This document shows positions 24,503 through 32,394 of a stretch of DNA of 64,000 bases, piece by piece. Origin of the DNA: Mesorhizobium ciceri biovar biserrulae WSM1271 (GTDB lineage: Bacteria; Pseudomonadota; Alphaproteobacteria; Rhizobiales; Rhizobiaceae); contig NC_014923.1 in NCBI RefSeq assembly GCF_000185905.1, positions 3,371,501-3,435,500 of the forward strand, written 5' to 3'. Positions within the stretch are counted from its first letter, which is position 1; each line of letters begins with the position of its first letter. The position numbers were made by a program, and so were the translations under genes. Below the pieces are notes generated by a model that saw only the letters and a list, made by a program, of their open reading frames with translations, was not told the DNA's origin and ran no database searches.

Positions 24503-25243
24503 ATGCCTGCAAAGCTCTCCGTCAACCTCAATGCCATCGCCATGCTGCGCAACCGGCGCGACCTGCCGTGGCCAAGCGTCACCGGCCTCGGCCGCATTGC
24601 GCTGGCGGCCGGAGCGCACGGGCTGACAGTGCATCCACGCCCCGACGAGCGGCACACAAGACTCTCCGATGTGCCTGAGATCCGGTCGCTGATCGACGAC
24701 GAGTTTCCGGGCGCGGAATTCAACATCGAGGGCTATCCGACCGAGGATTTCCTGCTGCTTGTGGAAAAGCATCAGCCTGAACAGGTGACCTTGGTGCCGG
24801 ACGATCCGGCCCAGGCGACATCGGACCATGGCTGGAACTTCGCAACCCAGGCCGCGTTCCTCACACCAATCGTCAAGCGCCTGAAAAAGGGGGGCTTTCG
24901 CGTGTCGCTGTTTTCCGATCCGGACCCCGATTGGGTGGCGGCCGCATGCGACACCGGCGCCGACCGCATCGAGCTCTATACGGGTCCATACGGCAGCTAT
25001 CACACAGATTCCGCCAAAGCGGCCAAAGAGCTGGAAAGGCTGGGAAAAACAGCCGACGCCGCGCTTGCCGCCGGGCTTCAGGTCAATGCCGGGCACGATC
25101 TGGTGGTCAGCAATCTGCCGGCACTTGCCAGGCGCATTCCGGCATTGGCCGAAGTGTCGATCGGACATGGGTTGACAGCCGACGCGTTGGAGTATGGCAT
25201 GGCCGGCACGGTGGGTCGGTTCCTCAAAGCCTGCGGGTGGTAG
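24503..25243 (+). CDS. pdxJ: pyridoxine 5'-phosphate synthase
   Basis: 246 aa. It joins 1-deoxyxylulose 5-phosphate with 3-amino-2-oxopropyl phosphate to make pyridoxine 5'-phosphate (DXP-dependent vitamin B6 route). The family start SVNLNAIAMLRNRRDLPWPS and the core GLTVHPRPDERH, NIEGYP, EQVTLVPDDP, RVSLFSDPD, RIELYTGPY and NAGHDLVVSNL are all present. ATG 24503 (MPAKLSVNL) is the natural start. Length is normal. A tandem repeat lies 38 bp upstream of the start. Confidence 0.95.
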   Translation: MPAKLSVNLNAIAMLRNRRDLPWPSVTGLGRIALAAGAHGLTVHPRPDERHTRLSDVPEIRSLIDDEFPGAEFNIEGYPTEDFLLLVEKHQPEQVTLVPDDPAQATSDHGWNFATQAAFLTPIVKRLKKGGFRVSLFSDPDPDWVAAACDTGADRIELYTGPYGSYHTDSAKAAKELERLGKTADAALAAGLQVNAGHDLVVSNLPALARRIPALAEVSIGHGLTADALEYGMAGTVGRFLKACGW

Positions 25244-25244
25244 C

Positions 25245-25279
25245 AATGGCAGCCTCGCATGGCAGGCATGGCTGCCATT
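25245..25279 (+). terminator. hairpin between pdxJ and kup
   Basis: AATGGCAGCC (25245-25254) and GGCTGCCATT (25270-25279) pair perfectly over 10 bp, starting 2 bp after the pdxJ stop. The loop contains another ATGGCAG. No T-run follows, so it may be rho-dependent or a 3'-end protector. Confidence 0.4.
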
Positions 25280-25346
25280 ACGCGACGGCACTTGATATTG
25301 CATTGCAGCAAGCGTAGAGCACCGCGCGCTTATCGGAGTGTCGTCC

Positions 25347-27266
25347 ATGGCCCTTACCAATAATGGTAGTGAGGCAGAACCCGTCGAACAATCGAGCCAT
25401 TCGGAAGTCGAACAGCACAGCACCAAGGTTCTGATGCTGGGCGCGCTCGGTGTCGTCTATGGGGATATCGGCACCAGCCCGATCTACGCCTTTCGCGAGG
25501 CGCTGGTGGCATCTTCCGGCGGAGAAGTGGCCGACCGCGGTGACATCCTGGGCGTTTTGTCGCTGATCATCTGGTCGCTGACCATCATCGTCACCATCAA
25601 ATACATCATGTTCGTGCTGCGGGCGAACAACCGCGGCGAGGGCGGCGTGCTGTCGCTTATGGCGCTGGCGCGCGGCAGTTTCCCCAAGCGCTCGGCGCTG
25701 ATGCTCGGCATCGGCATCGTCGGGGCGTCGCTTTTCTTCGGCGACGCCGTCATCACGCCGGCGATTTCGGTGCTGTCGGCGGTCGAAGGCATGAACGTCG
25801 TCACGCCGACCTTCCAGCCTTATGTCGTGCCGCTGACACTGGTCATTCTCGCCATGGTATTCGCGGTGCAACGTTTCGGCACGGGCGGCGTGGGATTGGT
25901 CTTCGGTCCCGTGACGGCGGTGTGGTTCCTGGCGATCGGCCTTTCCGGCCTCAACCACATCATCGCCGATCCGGAAATCCTGTGGGCGATCAGCCCGCAC
26001 TACATCGTCGCCTTCCTGATCAATTCGCCCGATGTCGCTTTCGTCACCATCGGCGCCATCTTCCTCGCCGTGACCGGCGCGGAAGCGCTCTATGCCGATC
26101 TCGGCCATTTCGGCCGCAAGCCGATCGTGCTCGCCTGGCTGTGGGTCGTGTTTCCGTGCCTGCTGCTCAATTATGCCGGGCAGGGCGCTTTCGTGCTGGC
26201 CAAGAACGGCGTCGTCGGCCATCCGTTCTTCGAAATGAATGAAGGCTGGACGCTGATCCCGATGGTCGTGCTGGCGACCGCCGCCACGGTCATCGCCAGC
26301 CAGGCGGTGATCTCGGGCGCCTTCTCGTTGACCAGGCAGGCGGTGCAGCTCAACATGCTGCCGCGCCTGGAAATTCTGCATACGTCGGAGAAACAGTCCG
26401 GCCAGATCTACATGCCGCGCGTCAACCTGCTGCTGGCGCTGGTGGTGATGATGCTGGTGGTGGGCTTCGGCGAGTCCAGCAGGCTGGCATCGGCCTACGG
26501 CATCTCGGTGACCGGCAACATGCTGGTGACCACGGTGCTGTTGTTTGTGGTCATGACGCGGATCTGGAAATGGAAGCTGTGGCTGGCGGTCTCGCTGACG
26601 GCGCTGTTCGGCTTCATCGACGTCGGTTTCTTTGCCTCCAACATCGTCAAGGTGTTTGAGGGCGGCTGGGCATCGCTGGCCGTTGCCTTCACCATTGTGC
26701 TGGCCATGTGGACCTGGGTGCGCGGCAGCCGCTATCTGTTCGACAAGACCCGCCGCAACGAGATCCCGCTCGATTTCCTCGCCGGCAATCTGTTGAAGAA
26801 GAAGCCGCAGCTGGTGTCAGGCACCGCCGTGTTCCTGACCAGCGATCCGCTCAGCGCGCCAACCGCACTGATGCACAGCCTGAAGCACTACAAGGTGCTG
26901 CATGAGCAGAACGTCATCCTTTCAGTGGTGACCGCGCCGCAGCCGGTGGTGCCCGACAGCGACCGGGTCAAGATGGAGACGGTCAACGAGCTGTTCATGC
27001 GCGTGACTCTGACCTTCGGCTACATGGAGCAGCCCAACATCCCGCGCGCGCTGGCGATCTGCCGCAAGCAGGGCTGGAAATTCGACATCATGACGACTTC
27101 GTTCTTCCTGTCGCGGCGTTCGCTCAAGGCCTCGCCCAATTCCGGCATGCCGGTGTGGCAGGACCGGCTGTTCATCGGCCTGGCGCGCACGGCGGCCGAC
27201 GCGACGGAGTATTTCCAGATCCCGACCGGGCGCGTGGTGGAGATCGGCACTCAGGTGGCCATCTAG
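25347..27266 (+). CDS. kup: Kup-family potassium uptake transporter
   Basis: 639 aa. A low-affinity K+/H+ symporter in the inner membrane. The diagnostic N-terminal motif LGALGVVYGDIGTSPIYAFREAL is present, with about twelve hydrophobic segments to ~residue 455 and a soluble C-terminal domain (PGTAVFLTSDPLSAPTALMHSLKH-like region, then TTSFFLSRRSLK). ATG 25347 has CGGAG 9 bp upstream; a GTG three codons earlier lacks a ribosome site. The stop codon lies inside the first bases of structured repeat copy B. Confidence 0.95.
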   Translation: MALTNNGSEAEPVEQSSHSEVEQHSTKVLMLGALGVVYGDIGTSPIYAFREALVASSGGEVADRGDILGVLSLIIWSLTIIVTIKYIMFVLRANNRGEGGVLSLMALARGSFPKRSALMLGIGIVGASLFFGDAVITPAISVLSAVEGMNVVTPTFQPYVVPLTLVILAMVFAVQRFGTGGVGLVFGPVTAVWFLAIGLSGLNHIIADPEILWAISPHYIVAFLINSPDVAFVTIGAIFLAVTGAEALYADLGHFGRKPIVLAWLWVVFPCLLLNYAGQGAFVLAKNGVVGHPFFEMNEGWTLIPMVVLATAATVIASQAVISGAFSLTRQAVQLNMLPRLEILHTSEKQSGQIYMPRVNLLLALVVMMLVVGFGESSRLASAYGISVTGNMLVTTVLLFVVMTRIWKWKLWLAVSLTALFGFIDVGFFASNIVKVFEGGWASLAVAFTIVLAMWTWVRGSRYLFDKTRRNEIPLDFLAGNLLKKKPQLVSGTAVFLTSDPLSAPTALMHSLKHYKVLHEQNVILSVVTAPQPVVPDSDRVKMETVNELFMRVTLTFGYMEQPNIPRALAICRKQGWKFDIMTTSFFLSRRSLKASPNSGMPVWQDRLFIGLARTAADATEYFQIPTGRVVEIGTQVAI

Positions 27267-27407
27267 GACATGCCGATATTCAGGTGAGGCCGGCCTGCGA
27301 ACGGCAGGTTCCTGCGCTTCCGGTACTCACGGACCAAGTGTCCGCTCCGTTCCGGTTCTCGGAACCCACATTCTCGGTCCAGCCTGACCTGAATCTCGAC
27401 ATGTCCT
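27265..27407. repeat. structured intergenic repeat, copy B
   Basis: The outer arms 27265-27291 and 27381-27407 are inverted repeats (AGGACATG[C/T]CGA, one mismatch, ATTCAGGT, one mismatch, AGGC). The core hairpin is CGGAC (27330-27334), CAAGT, GTCCG (27340-27344), embedded in the same TACTCACGGAC...GTCCGCTCCG...CGGTTCTCG stretch as copy A (3066-3203). It includes the last two bases of kup and ends 45 bp before the converging reductase gene. Confidence 0.75.
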
Positions 27408-27451
27408 GGCGAATGAGCTGTGTCTTGCGGCACAGTCCATGTCACTCCGCT

Positions 27452-28345
27452 TCAACCGGCCAGCGCGGCCTTGTTCGCCTCGAGGAACTGCTTCAGCGTT
27501 TTTGGCTTGCGGCCGGAAAGCGTCTCGATCGCGTCGGTCACCATGGCGATGCGGCCGGAGCGCGTGTTGACGTCGAAGGACACGATGACTTCAGCAAAAT
27601 CCTCGGGAACGCCTGATGCCTTTACCCCTTCGGTGAGCGCTTCATCCGGAACCTGCAGGACATCGAGCGACTTGCCGGTGACCTCGCTTACCAGGGCGGC
27701 AATCTCTGCCGTGGTGTAGGCGTGCGGACCGGTCAAGGTGTAGGTCTTGCTTTCGTTTGAAGCGCCAGCGAGGCTGGCGGCGATCGCCGCTGCCATGTCG
27801 TCGCGCGCACCGTGGGCAATGCGCCCGTCGCCGGCCGACGTGTACCATTTTCCCGAGGCGATCGCGTGCGGCAGGGCCATGAACAGGTTTTCCTGGTACC
27901 AGCCGTTGCGGAAGATCGTGTAGGGGATGCCGCTCGCCTTGATCGCCTGCTCGGTGCTGTAGTGGTCATCTGCAAACAGGACCGGCGATACCGGCTCCGG
28001 ATTGGGCATCGAGGTGTAGAGCAGATGCGAAATGCCGGCATTTTTGGCCGCGGCGACGGCATTTTCGTGCTGCTTCAGGCGCCTGCCGCTTTTGAGATCG
28101 AGATCGCCGGTCGAAATGATCAGCACCTTGTCGGCGCCTTTGAATGCGGTTTCCAGCGACGCCGCGTCGTTGAAGTCGGCGGCCCTGACAACGACGCCGC
28201 GCAGCGCCAGATCGGCCACGCTTTCCGGATTGCGTGTGGCGGCGATGATGTTTGCCGGTGGAACTTTGTGCTTGTCCAGGAGATATTGGATGACGCCGCG
28301 GCCGAGCTGGCCGGAAGCGCCGGTGACGAGAAGGGTTTCGGTCAT
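27452..28345 (-). CDS. NmrA-like NAD(P)-binding reductase (QorB-type SDR)
   Basis: 297 aa. An atypical short-chain dehydrogenase: the nucleotide motif GASGQLGRG is at 9-17, AATRNPESVADLALRGVVVRAADF follows, and FRNGWYQENL is typical of the QorB/NmrA group of quinone or electrophile reductases and redox sensors. ATG 28345 (MTETLLVTG) has an AGGA ribosome site. It is divergent from an HxlR regulator, which often controls such electrophile-response reductases (inference). The substrate is unknown. Confidence 0.85.
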   Translation of the reverse strand: MTETLLVTGASGQLGRGVIQYLLDKHKVPPANIIAATRNPESVADLALRGVVVRAADFNDAASLETAFKGADKVLIISTGDLDLKSGRRLKQHENAVAAAKNAGISHLLYTSMPNPEPVSPVLFADDHYSTEQAIKASGIPYTIFRNGWYQENLFMALPHAIASGKWYTSAGDGRIAHGARDDMAAAIAASLAGASNESKTYTLTGPHAYTTAEIAALVSEVTGKSLDVLQVPDEALTEGVKASGVPEDFAEVIVSFDVNTRSGRIAMVTDAIETLSGRKPKTLKQFLEANKAALAG

Positions 28346-28480
28346 GGAAGGTCCTGACATTGCGCCGCTAAGGCCGTTCGAGTGGCAGTCTCAAAAAGAG
28401 ACCAGCACTAAAATAGGAATTGACCTGGTGCCGTAAAGAAGGCAGTTTTTCGGGAGGTAGGCACACGCAGGGAACCAGCC

Positions 28481-28891
28481 ATGGACGGCAAGGTCATCAA
28501 TCTGAAATCGAAGTTGGAGGTCTATAAGGCCATCTCAGGCGGCGGTAATATTGCCAATTGTCCGGTTCGCGAGGTCATTCAAGGGGTGAGCGGCAAATGG
28601 AGATCGCTGCTGATGATGGCGCTGGCTGAAAAACCCTATCGCTTCGGCGAGTTGCGGCGCCTTGTGCCCGACATTTCGCAACGCATGCTGACCCAGACGC
28701 TGTACGATCTTCAGCGCGATGGCTATGTGCATCGTGAGGTGTTCCCGACCAAACCACCAAGCGTCGAATACAGCCTGACCGATCTCGGGCGCTCTATGTT
28801 CGGTGCCTTTCATCAATTGATTCTGTGGGCCGAACTCAACCATGATGCGGTGCGCGCAGCGCGCGCCGATTTTGATGCGTCCCAGGCTTGA
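28481..28891 (+). CDS. HxlR-family transcriptional regulator
   Basis: 136 aa. A winged HTH of the HxlR type: NCPVREVIQGVSGKWRSLLMMAL (with the Cys at about residue 27), FGELRRLVPDISQRMLTQTLYDLQRDGYVHR and PPSVEYSLTDLG. Members often sense aldehydes or quinones through that N-terminal cysteine. It is divergent from the NmrA-like reductase and upstream of an FAD monooxygenase, either of which may be its target. The stop codon lies inside the first unit of a 24-bp tandem repeat. Confidence 0.87.
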   Translation: MDGKVINLKSKLEVYKAISGGGNIANCPVREVIQGVSGKWRSLLMMALAEKPYRFGELRRLVPDISQRMLTQTLYDLQRDGYVHREVFPTKPPSVEYSLTDLGRSMFGAFHQLILWAELNHDAVRAARADFDASQA

Positions 28892-28928
28892 ACGGCCGCC
28901 AAGGCCCAGGCTTGAACGACCGCTAAAG
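28881..28928. repeat. 24-bp tandem repeat across the HxlR stop codon
   Basis: Two adjacent units, 28881-28904 and 28905-28928, share CCCAGGCTTGAACG and then diverge at three positions (GCCGCCAAGG versus ACCGCTAAAG). A partial third copy (CCCCAGG) follows. Each unit carries a TGA in the same place, so the HxlR gene stops in unit 1. Confidence 0.6.
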
Positions 28929-28935
28929 CCCCAGG

Positions 28936-30231
28936 GTGCGGCTTGATTTCGCCGGGCTGCTGAAGGATTGTCCCGGCCAGTTCGGCTGTGGGGGCATTGG
29001 CATTTCCTACGACATCGCAATAGCAGGCGCCGGGCCGGCGGGACTGGCCATGGCGCTCTATCTCAAGCGCGCCGGGCATCGGGTCACGGTCTTTGAACGC
29101 TTCGATGAGCCGAAGCCGGTCGGCTCCGGGCTGATCCTGCAGCCGACAGGGCTGACGGTGCTGGCCGATCTTGGCCTGCTCGACGACATGCTGGCGCTGG
29201 GCAGCCGCATCGACCGCCTGCATGGCGCCGATGCCACCACAGGCCGTACCGTGCTCGACGTCCGCTACGATGCGCAGCGCGGTGGCCGCTTCGGGCTGGC
29301 GGTGCACCGGGCGGCCTTGTTCGGCGTGCTCTTCCGCGCCGCCCAACGCGAAGCGATCGCCATCGAAACCGGCGTCGAGATCGAGGCCTTGGAGACGGGC
29401 GAACGGACGACGCTGATCTGCGGCAACGGACGAAGGGCGGGGCCGTTCGACCTCGTCATCGACGCCAGCGGTTCGCGCTCGAAACTGCGCGGCGCAAGCG
29501 CTGCAGGCGAGCCACGACCGCTCACTTATGGCGCGTTCTGGGCCTCGCTTGGCTGGCGCGGCGACGGTTTCGATGAGCGCGCGCTGCTGCAACGCTACGA
29601 CAGAGCGAGCGTGATGATCGGCGTGCTGCCGATCGGCCGGCCGCAGCCGGGCGCTGAAAGGATGGCGGCATTCTTCTGGAGCCTGAAGCCGTCGGACGCC
29701 GATGAGGTGCGCGTCCGGGGCCTGGATGCCTGGAAGGAGAGGGTGATCCGGCTGTGGCCGCAGAGCGAGGCGTATGTCAGCCAGATCGACAGTTTCGACC
29801 AGCTCTCGCTGGCGCGCTATGGTCACCACACGATGAAGCGGCCGGTTGGGCGGCGGCTGGCCATCATCGGCGACGCGGCGCACTCGACCAGCCCGCAGCT
29901 CGGGCAAGGGGCCAATATGGCGCTGCTCGACGCCGCGGCGCTCAGCCATGCGCTGGCGCGGACGGACAGTGTCGAAGCGGCACTTGAAGCCTATGCGAGG
30001 GCGCGGCGCTGGCATGTCCGCATCTTCCAGGCGCTGTCGCTGGCATTCACGCCGTTCTACCAGTCGGATTCGGTGGCGCTGCCCTTCATCCGCGACAGGC
30101 TGGTGGCGACGGTGGCAAAAATCCCGCCGGCGCCGCAGTTTCTCGCCTCGATGGTGGCGGGTACCGTAATCGATCCGTTCAAGCGGATAGGACTGGTCGA
30201 AGCGCGGTGGCCGGATCGTTTTGGCCAATGA
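28936..30231 (+). CDS. FAD-dependent aromatic-ring-type monooxygenase
   Basis: 431 aa as drawn. A PHBH-fold flavoprotein: the N-terminal GAGPAGLAMALYLKRAG motif, a mid-protein QRGGRFGLAVHRAALFGVLFRAA, and the second FAD motif GDAAHSTSPQLGQGANMALLDA. It should hydroxylate an aromatic or similar substrate with NAD(P)H and O2; the substrate is unknown. The start is uncertain: GTG 28936 is the only good upstream codon and gives ~25 unconserved residues before SYDIAIAGAG, while no ATG precedes the Rossmann motif. Its 3' end overlaps the converging GST gene by 53 bp. Confidence 0.85.
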   Translation: MRLDFAGLLKDCPGQFGCGGIGISYDIAIAGAGPAGLAMALYLKRAGHRVTVFERFDEPKPVGSGLILQPTGLTVLADLGLLDDMLALGSRIDRLHGADATTGRTVLDVRYDAQRGGRFGLAVHRAALFGVLFRAAQREAIAIETGVEIEALETGERTTLICGNGRRAGPFDLVIDASGSRSKLRGASAAGEPRPLTYGAFWASLGWRGDGFDERALLQRYDRASVMIGVLPIGRPQPGAERMAAFFWSLKPSDADEVRVRGLDAWKERVIRLWPQSEAYVSQIDSFDQLSLARYGHHTMKRPVGRRLAIIGDAAHSTSPQLGQGANMALLDAAALSHALARTDSVEAALEAYARARRWHVRIFQALSLAFTPFYQSDSVALPFIRDRLVATVAKIPPAPQFLASMVAGTVIDPFKRIGLVEARWPDRFGQ

Positions 30232-30925
30232 GGCTGGAAAGGTACGATCCCTTTGCCCGCAGGAAGGTATGCAGGCGCTGTGGGTAGTCCGGCGCCACGG
30301 CTTGCCTGATCGACGGGCGTTCACTCAAAGCCTGGCGCCAGGCGCGGACGAGGGGCTTACGGTCAAGAATGCCGAAATCACCGATCCGGTCGAAGACATC
30401 GAGATAGCGGAAGACCGGACCGTAAACGGCGTCGACCAGCGAAAAGTGCTTGCTGGCGAACCAGGGGCCGCCAGGCTCGTCCGTCAGCTCGGCTTCGAGA
30501 CGGTCGAGCATGGCGGATAGCGCGCTGGATTCGTCAAGGAAGCCGGCCTCGGTCGATGTTGAATAGAACCGACCGATTGCGTTGAGGGTTGCCGAACCGA
30601 ACTCGATCCATGCGCGATGCCGGGCGCGGGCATAGGGATCGGCAGGGTGGAGGGGATTGGCTTGCGTCTCTTCGAGGAATTCCAGGATGACGGCCGATTC
30701 GAAGATCACCGTTTCCTCGCCATTTCGCTGCACGCGCAGCAGCGGCACCTTGCCGAGCGGCGAGATCGCCTTGAACCAGTCCGGCTTGTTGGCGAGGTCG
30801 ATATCGACGCGTTCGAACGGCACGCCCTTTTCGGTGAGCGAAATCGCGGCGCGCTGCACATAGGGGCAGAGATGATGGCTGACGAGAATGAGCTTGTCGG
30901 CGCGTTTGCAGATTTCGTGTTTCAT
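30179..30925 (-). CDS. glutathione S-transferase family protein
   Basis: 248 aa. Thioredoxin-like N-domain with HHLCPYVQRAAISLTEKGVPFE (catalytic Cys in the omega/beta style), the cis-Pro site GKVPLLRV and the glutathione-binding FESAVILEFLEE; an all-helical C-domain follows. It probably conjugates glutathione to, or reduces, electrophiles. ATG 30925 (MKHEICKRA) is preferred; ATG 30937 is also possible. There is no ribosome site upstream, because a 30-bp palindrome begins 2 bp before the ATG. It is divergent from a MarR regulator, the likely controller. Confidence 0.88.
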   Translation of the reverse strand: MKHEICKRADKLILVSHHLCPYVQRAAISLTEKGVPFERVDIDLANKPDWFKAISPLGKVPLLRVQRNGEETVIFESAVILEFLEETQANPLHPADPYARARHRAWIEFGSATLNAIGRFYSTSTEAGFLDESSALSAMLDRLEAELTDEPGGPWFASKHFSLVDAVYGPVFRYLDVFDRIGDFGILDRKPLVRAWRQALSERPSIRQAVAPDYPQRLHTFLRAKGSYLSSLIGQNDPATALRPVLSA

Positions 30926-30926
30926 C

Positions 30927-30956
30927 TGCATATGCATCTATGTAGATGCATATGCA
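30927..30956. promoter_or_regulatory. 30-bp palindrome, probable MarR operator 1
   Basis: TGCATATGCATCTA (30927-30940) and TAGATGCATATGCA (30943-30956) are exact inverted repeats about TG. It abuts the GST start codon. It shares GATGCA half-sites with the second palindrome at 30972-30985. Placement and symmetry suit a dimeric MarR protein repressing GST. Confidence 0.6.
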
Positions 30957-30971
30957 TTGATCGTCAAGCTT

Positions 30972-30985
30972 GATGCAATTGCATC
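30972..30985. promoter_or_regulatory. 14-bp perfect palindrome, probable MarR operator 2
   Basis: GATGCAATTGCATC is a perfect palindrome 19 bp before the marR-type ATG (31005). It carries the same GATGCA half-site as operator 1, so the regulator may control both its own gene and GST. Confidence 0.6.
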
Positions 30986-31004
30986 TATCGTCTAAGGATG
31001 CGCC

Positions 31005-31463
31005 ATGACCGAGAAAGCCACGCCTTCGCCCGAAGCCATCAAGGCCTGGGCTCGCCTGATGCGCGTATCGCGCCAGTTGATGGAGAGCGCCGAAGAGGCA
31101 TTGAAGGCCGCCGGTCTGCCGCCGCTTGCCTGGTACGACGTGTTGCATGAGCTTGCCGAGGCGGGCGAGGGCGGGTTGCGGCCGTTCCAGCTCATCGAGC
31201 GCACGCTGTTCGCCCAATACAACATTTCGCGCCTGCTGACCCGGCTCGAGGCCGATGGGCTCGTCGAGAAACTGCCGGTGGCCGATGACGGCCGTGGCCA
31301 GACCATCCGCATCGCGGCCAAGGGGCGAGAGATACGCCGCCAGATGTGGGCTGTGTACGGACGCTCGATCGCCGAACTGGTTGGCGCCAAACTGTCGGCG
31401 GATGAGCTGACCATGGTCTCGGCACTGCTTGGACGGTTGCGCCATCCGCCAGCCGGCGATTAA
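31005..31463 (+). CDS. MarR-family transcriptional regulator
   Basis: 152 aa. A winged HTH at the centre: LPPLAWYDVLHELAEAGEGGLRPFQLIERTLFAQYNISRLLTRLEADGLVEKLPVADDGRGQTIRIAAKG, the classic MarR recognition helix plus wing (given by position, residues ~40-105). Flanking helices form the dimer. It is divergent from a GST gene with two palindromes between, so it most likely represses GST and itself and is released by an electrophile or phenolic ligand (inference). ATG 31005 has an AAGGA ribosome site. Confidence 0.88.
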   Translation: MTEKATPSPEAIKAWARLMRVSRQLMESAEEALKAAGLPPLAWYDVLHELAEAGEGGLRPFQLIERTLFAQYNISRLLTRLEADGLVEKLPVADDGRGQTIRIAAKGREIRRQMWAVYGRSIAELVGAKLSADELTMVSALLGRLRHPPAGD

Positions 31464-31552
31464 GCGAGCCTGTCGCGCCAGCGCCTGTCCATTTTGCAGA
31501 TATTTTGCTCTCGTCCTCTTGCGCACGGCCTCGGATCGCGCAATATGCCGAA

Positions 31553-31570
31553 CCGTAACGTACGGTACGG
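31553..31570 (+). promoter_or_regulatory. candidate TetR operator
   Basis: CCGTA (31553-31557), ACG, TACGG (31561-31565) is an inverted repeat, followed at once by a further TACGG (31566-31570). It lies 11 bp before the candidate start codon (31581) of a TetR-family gene, a typical autorepression position. Confidence 0.4.
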
Positions 31571-31580
31571 CTTATCGGGA

Positions 31581-32294
31581 ATGCCGACCTTTCGAGAGAA
31601 GAGCGTGTTGCACATCGTGCCTGACATCGACACCAGCGAAGCGCTGACAGAGCGGCAGAAGGCCGTGCTCGACGCGGCGTTGCGGCTGCTGGTCGAAGAG
31701 GGCGACCAGCTGACCATGACCGCCGTGGCGCGCCGCGCCAGCTGTTCCAAGGAAACGCTCTACAAATGGTTCGGTGACCGCGACGGGCTGCTGACGGCGA
31801 CGGTGCAATGGCAGGCCTCTAAAGTGCGGGTGGCACCGGTCGACCGCAAGGGGCTCGATCTTGCCTCGCTGACCGCGAGCCTCGAGCGCTTCGCCTCGGA
31901 TTGGCTCAAGGTGATTTCCAGCGACACGTCGATCGCGCTCAATCGGGTGGCGGTCAGCCATGCGGGCTCCGGCAAGGACAATCTCGGCGCCGTGGTGCTG
32001 GAGAACGGCCGCTTCGCGCTGGCCAAACGGCTGAAGCCGGTGCTTGAGGCCGGCCGACGGACCGGGCTTTTGGATTTCGCGGATGCCGAGACGGCGTTCC
32101 GCACCTTTTTCGGGCTGGTCGCCCGCGATGTGCAGATCCGTCTGCTGCTCGGCGACCGGCTGGAATTGACTGAGGCGGCGATCGGCGGCGATGCCGCGCG
32201 GGCGACGCAGCAGTTTCTCGCTCTTCATGGAGCAACAACCGGCCGCAAGGCCCTAGAGCCGGATGATTTCAGGTCAAGTCGACCTGAAATCTGA
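31581..32294 (+). CDS. TetR/AcrR-family transcriptional regulator
   Basis: 237 aa. An N-terminal HTH (RQKAVLDAALRLLVEEGDQLTMTAVARRASCSKETLYKWFGDRDGL, residues ~18-65) is joined to an AefR-like C-terminal ligand domain. ATG 31581 (MPTFREKS) and GTG 31605 are both plausible; the GTG has a better ribosome site (GAGAAGAG). The last ~14 residues (ALEPDDFRSSRPEI) are encoded by a rhizobial palindromic repeat that also supplies the stop codon, so the original C-terminus was probably different. No obvious target gene is adjacent except ilvC downstream. Confidence 0.85.
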   Translation: MPTFREKSVLHIVPDIDTSEALTERQKAVLDAALRLLVEEGDQLTMTAVARRASCSKETLYKWFGDRDGLLTATVQWQASKVRVAPVDRKGLDLASLTASLERFASDWLKVISSDTSIALNRVAVSHAGSGKDNLGAVVLENGRFALAKRLKPVLEAGRRTGLLDFADAETAFRTFFGLVARDVQIRLLLGDRLELTEAAIGGDAARATQQFLALHGATTGRKALEPDDFRSSRPEI

Positions 32295-32304
32295 ATCCGT
32301 CTCT
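32255..32304. repeat. extragenic palindromic repeat, first unit
   Basis: ATTTCAGGTC (32266-32275), AAGTC, GACCTGAAAT (32281-32290) is a perfect 10-bp stem, extended outward by AGAG/CTCT. It overlaps the 3' end of the TetR gene. It is the kind of short dispersed palindrome seen many times in rhizobial genomes. Confidence 0.7.
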
Positions 32305-32317
32305 AAATCAAGAAGAT

Positions 32318-32368
32318 AGAGCATGATGTCGTCCGAAAACCGCTTCACACTTTTCGGCATCATGCTCT
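32318..32368. repeat. extragenic palindromic repeat, second unit
   Basis: AGAGCATGATG (32318-32328) and CATCATGCTCT (32358-32368) pair exactly, with an inner CCGAAAA (32333-32339)/TTTTCGG (32351-32357) stem. I recognise this 51-bp element as a common dispersed repeat of Rhizobiales. It lies 26 bp before ilvC and could end TetR transcription. Confidence 0.8.
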
Positions 32369-32394
32369 GATTTATAAACGGGAAGGAAGACAAA

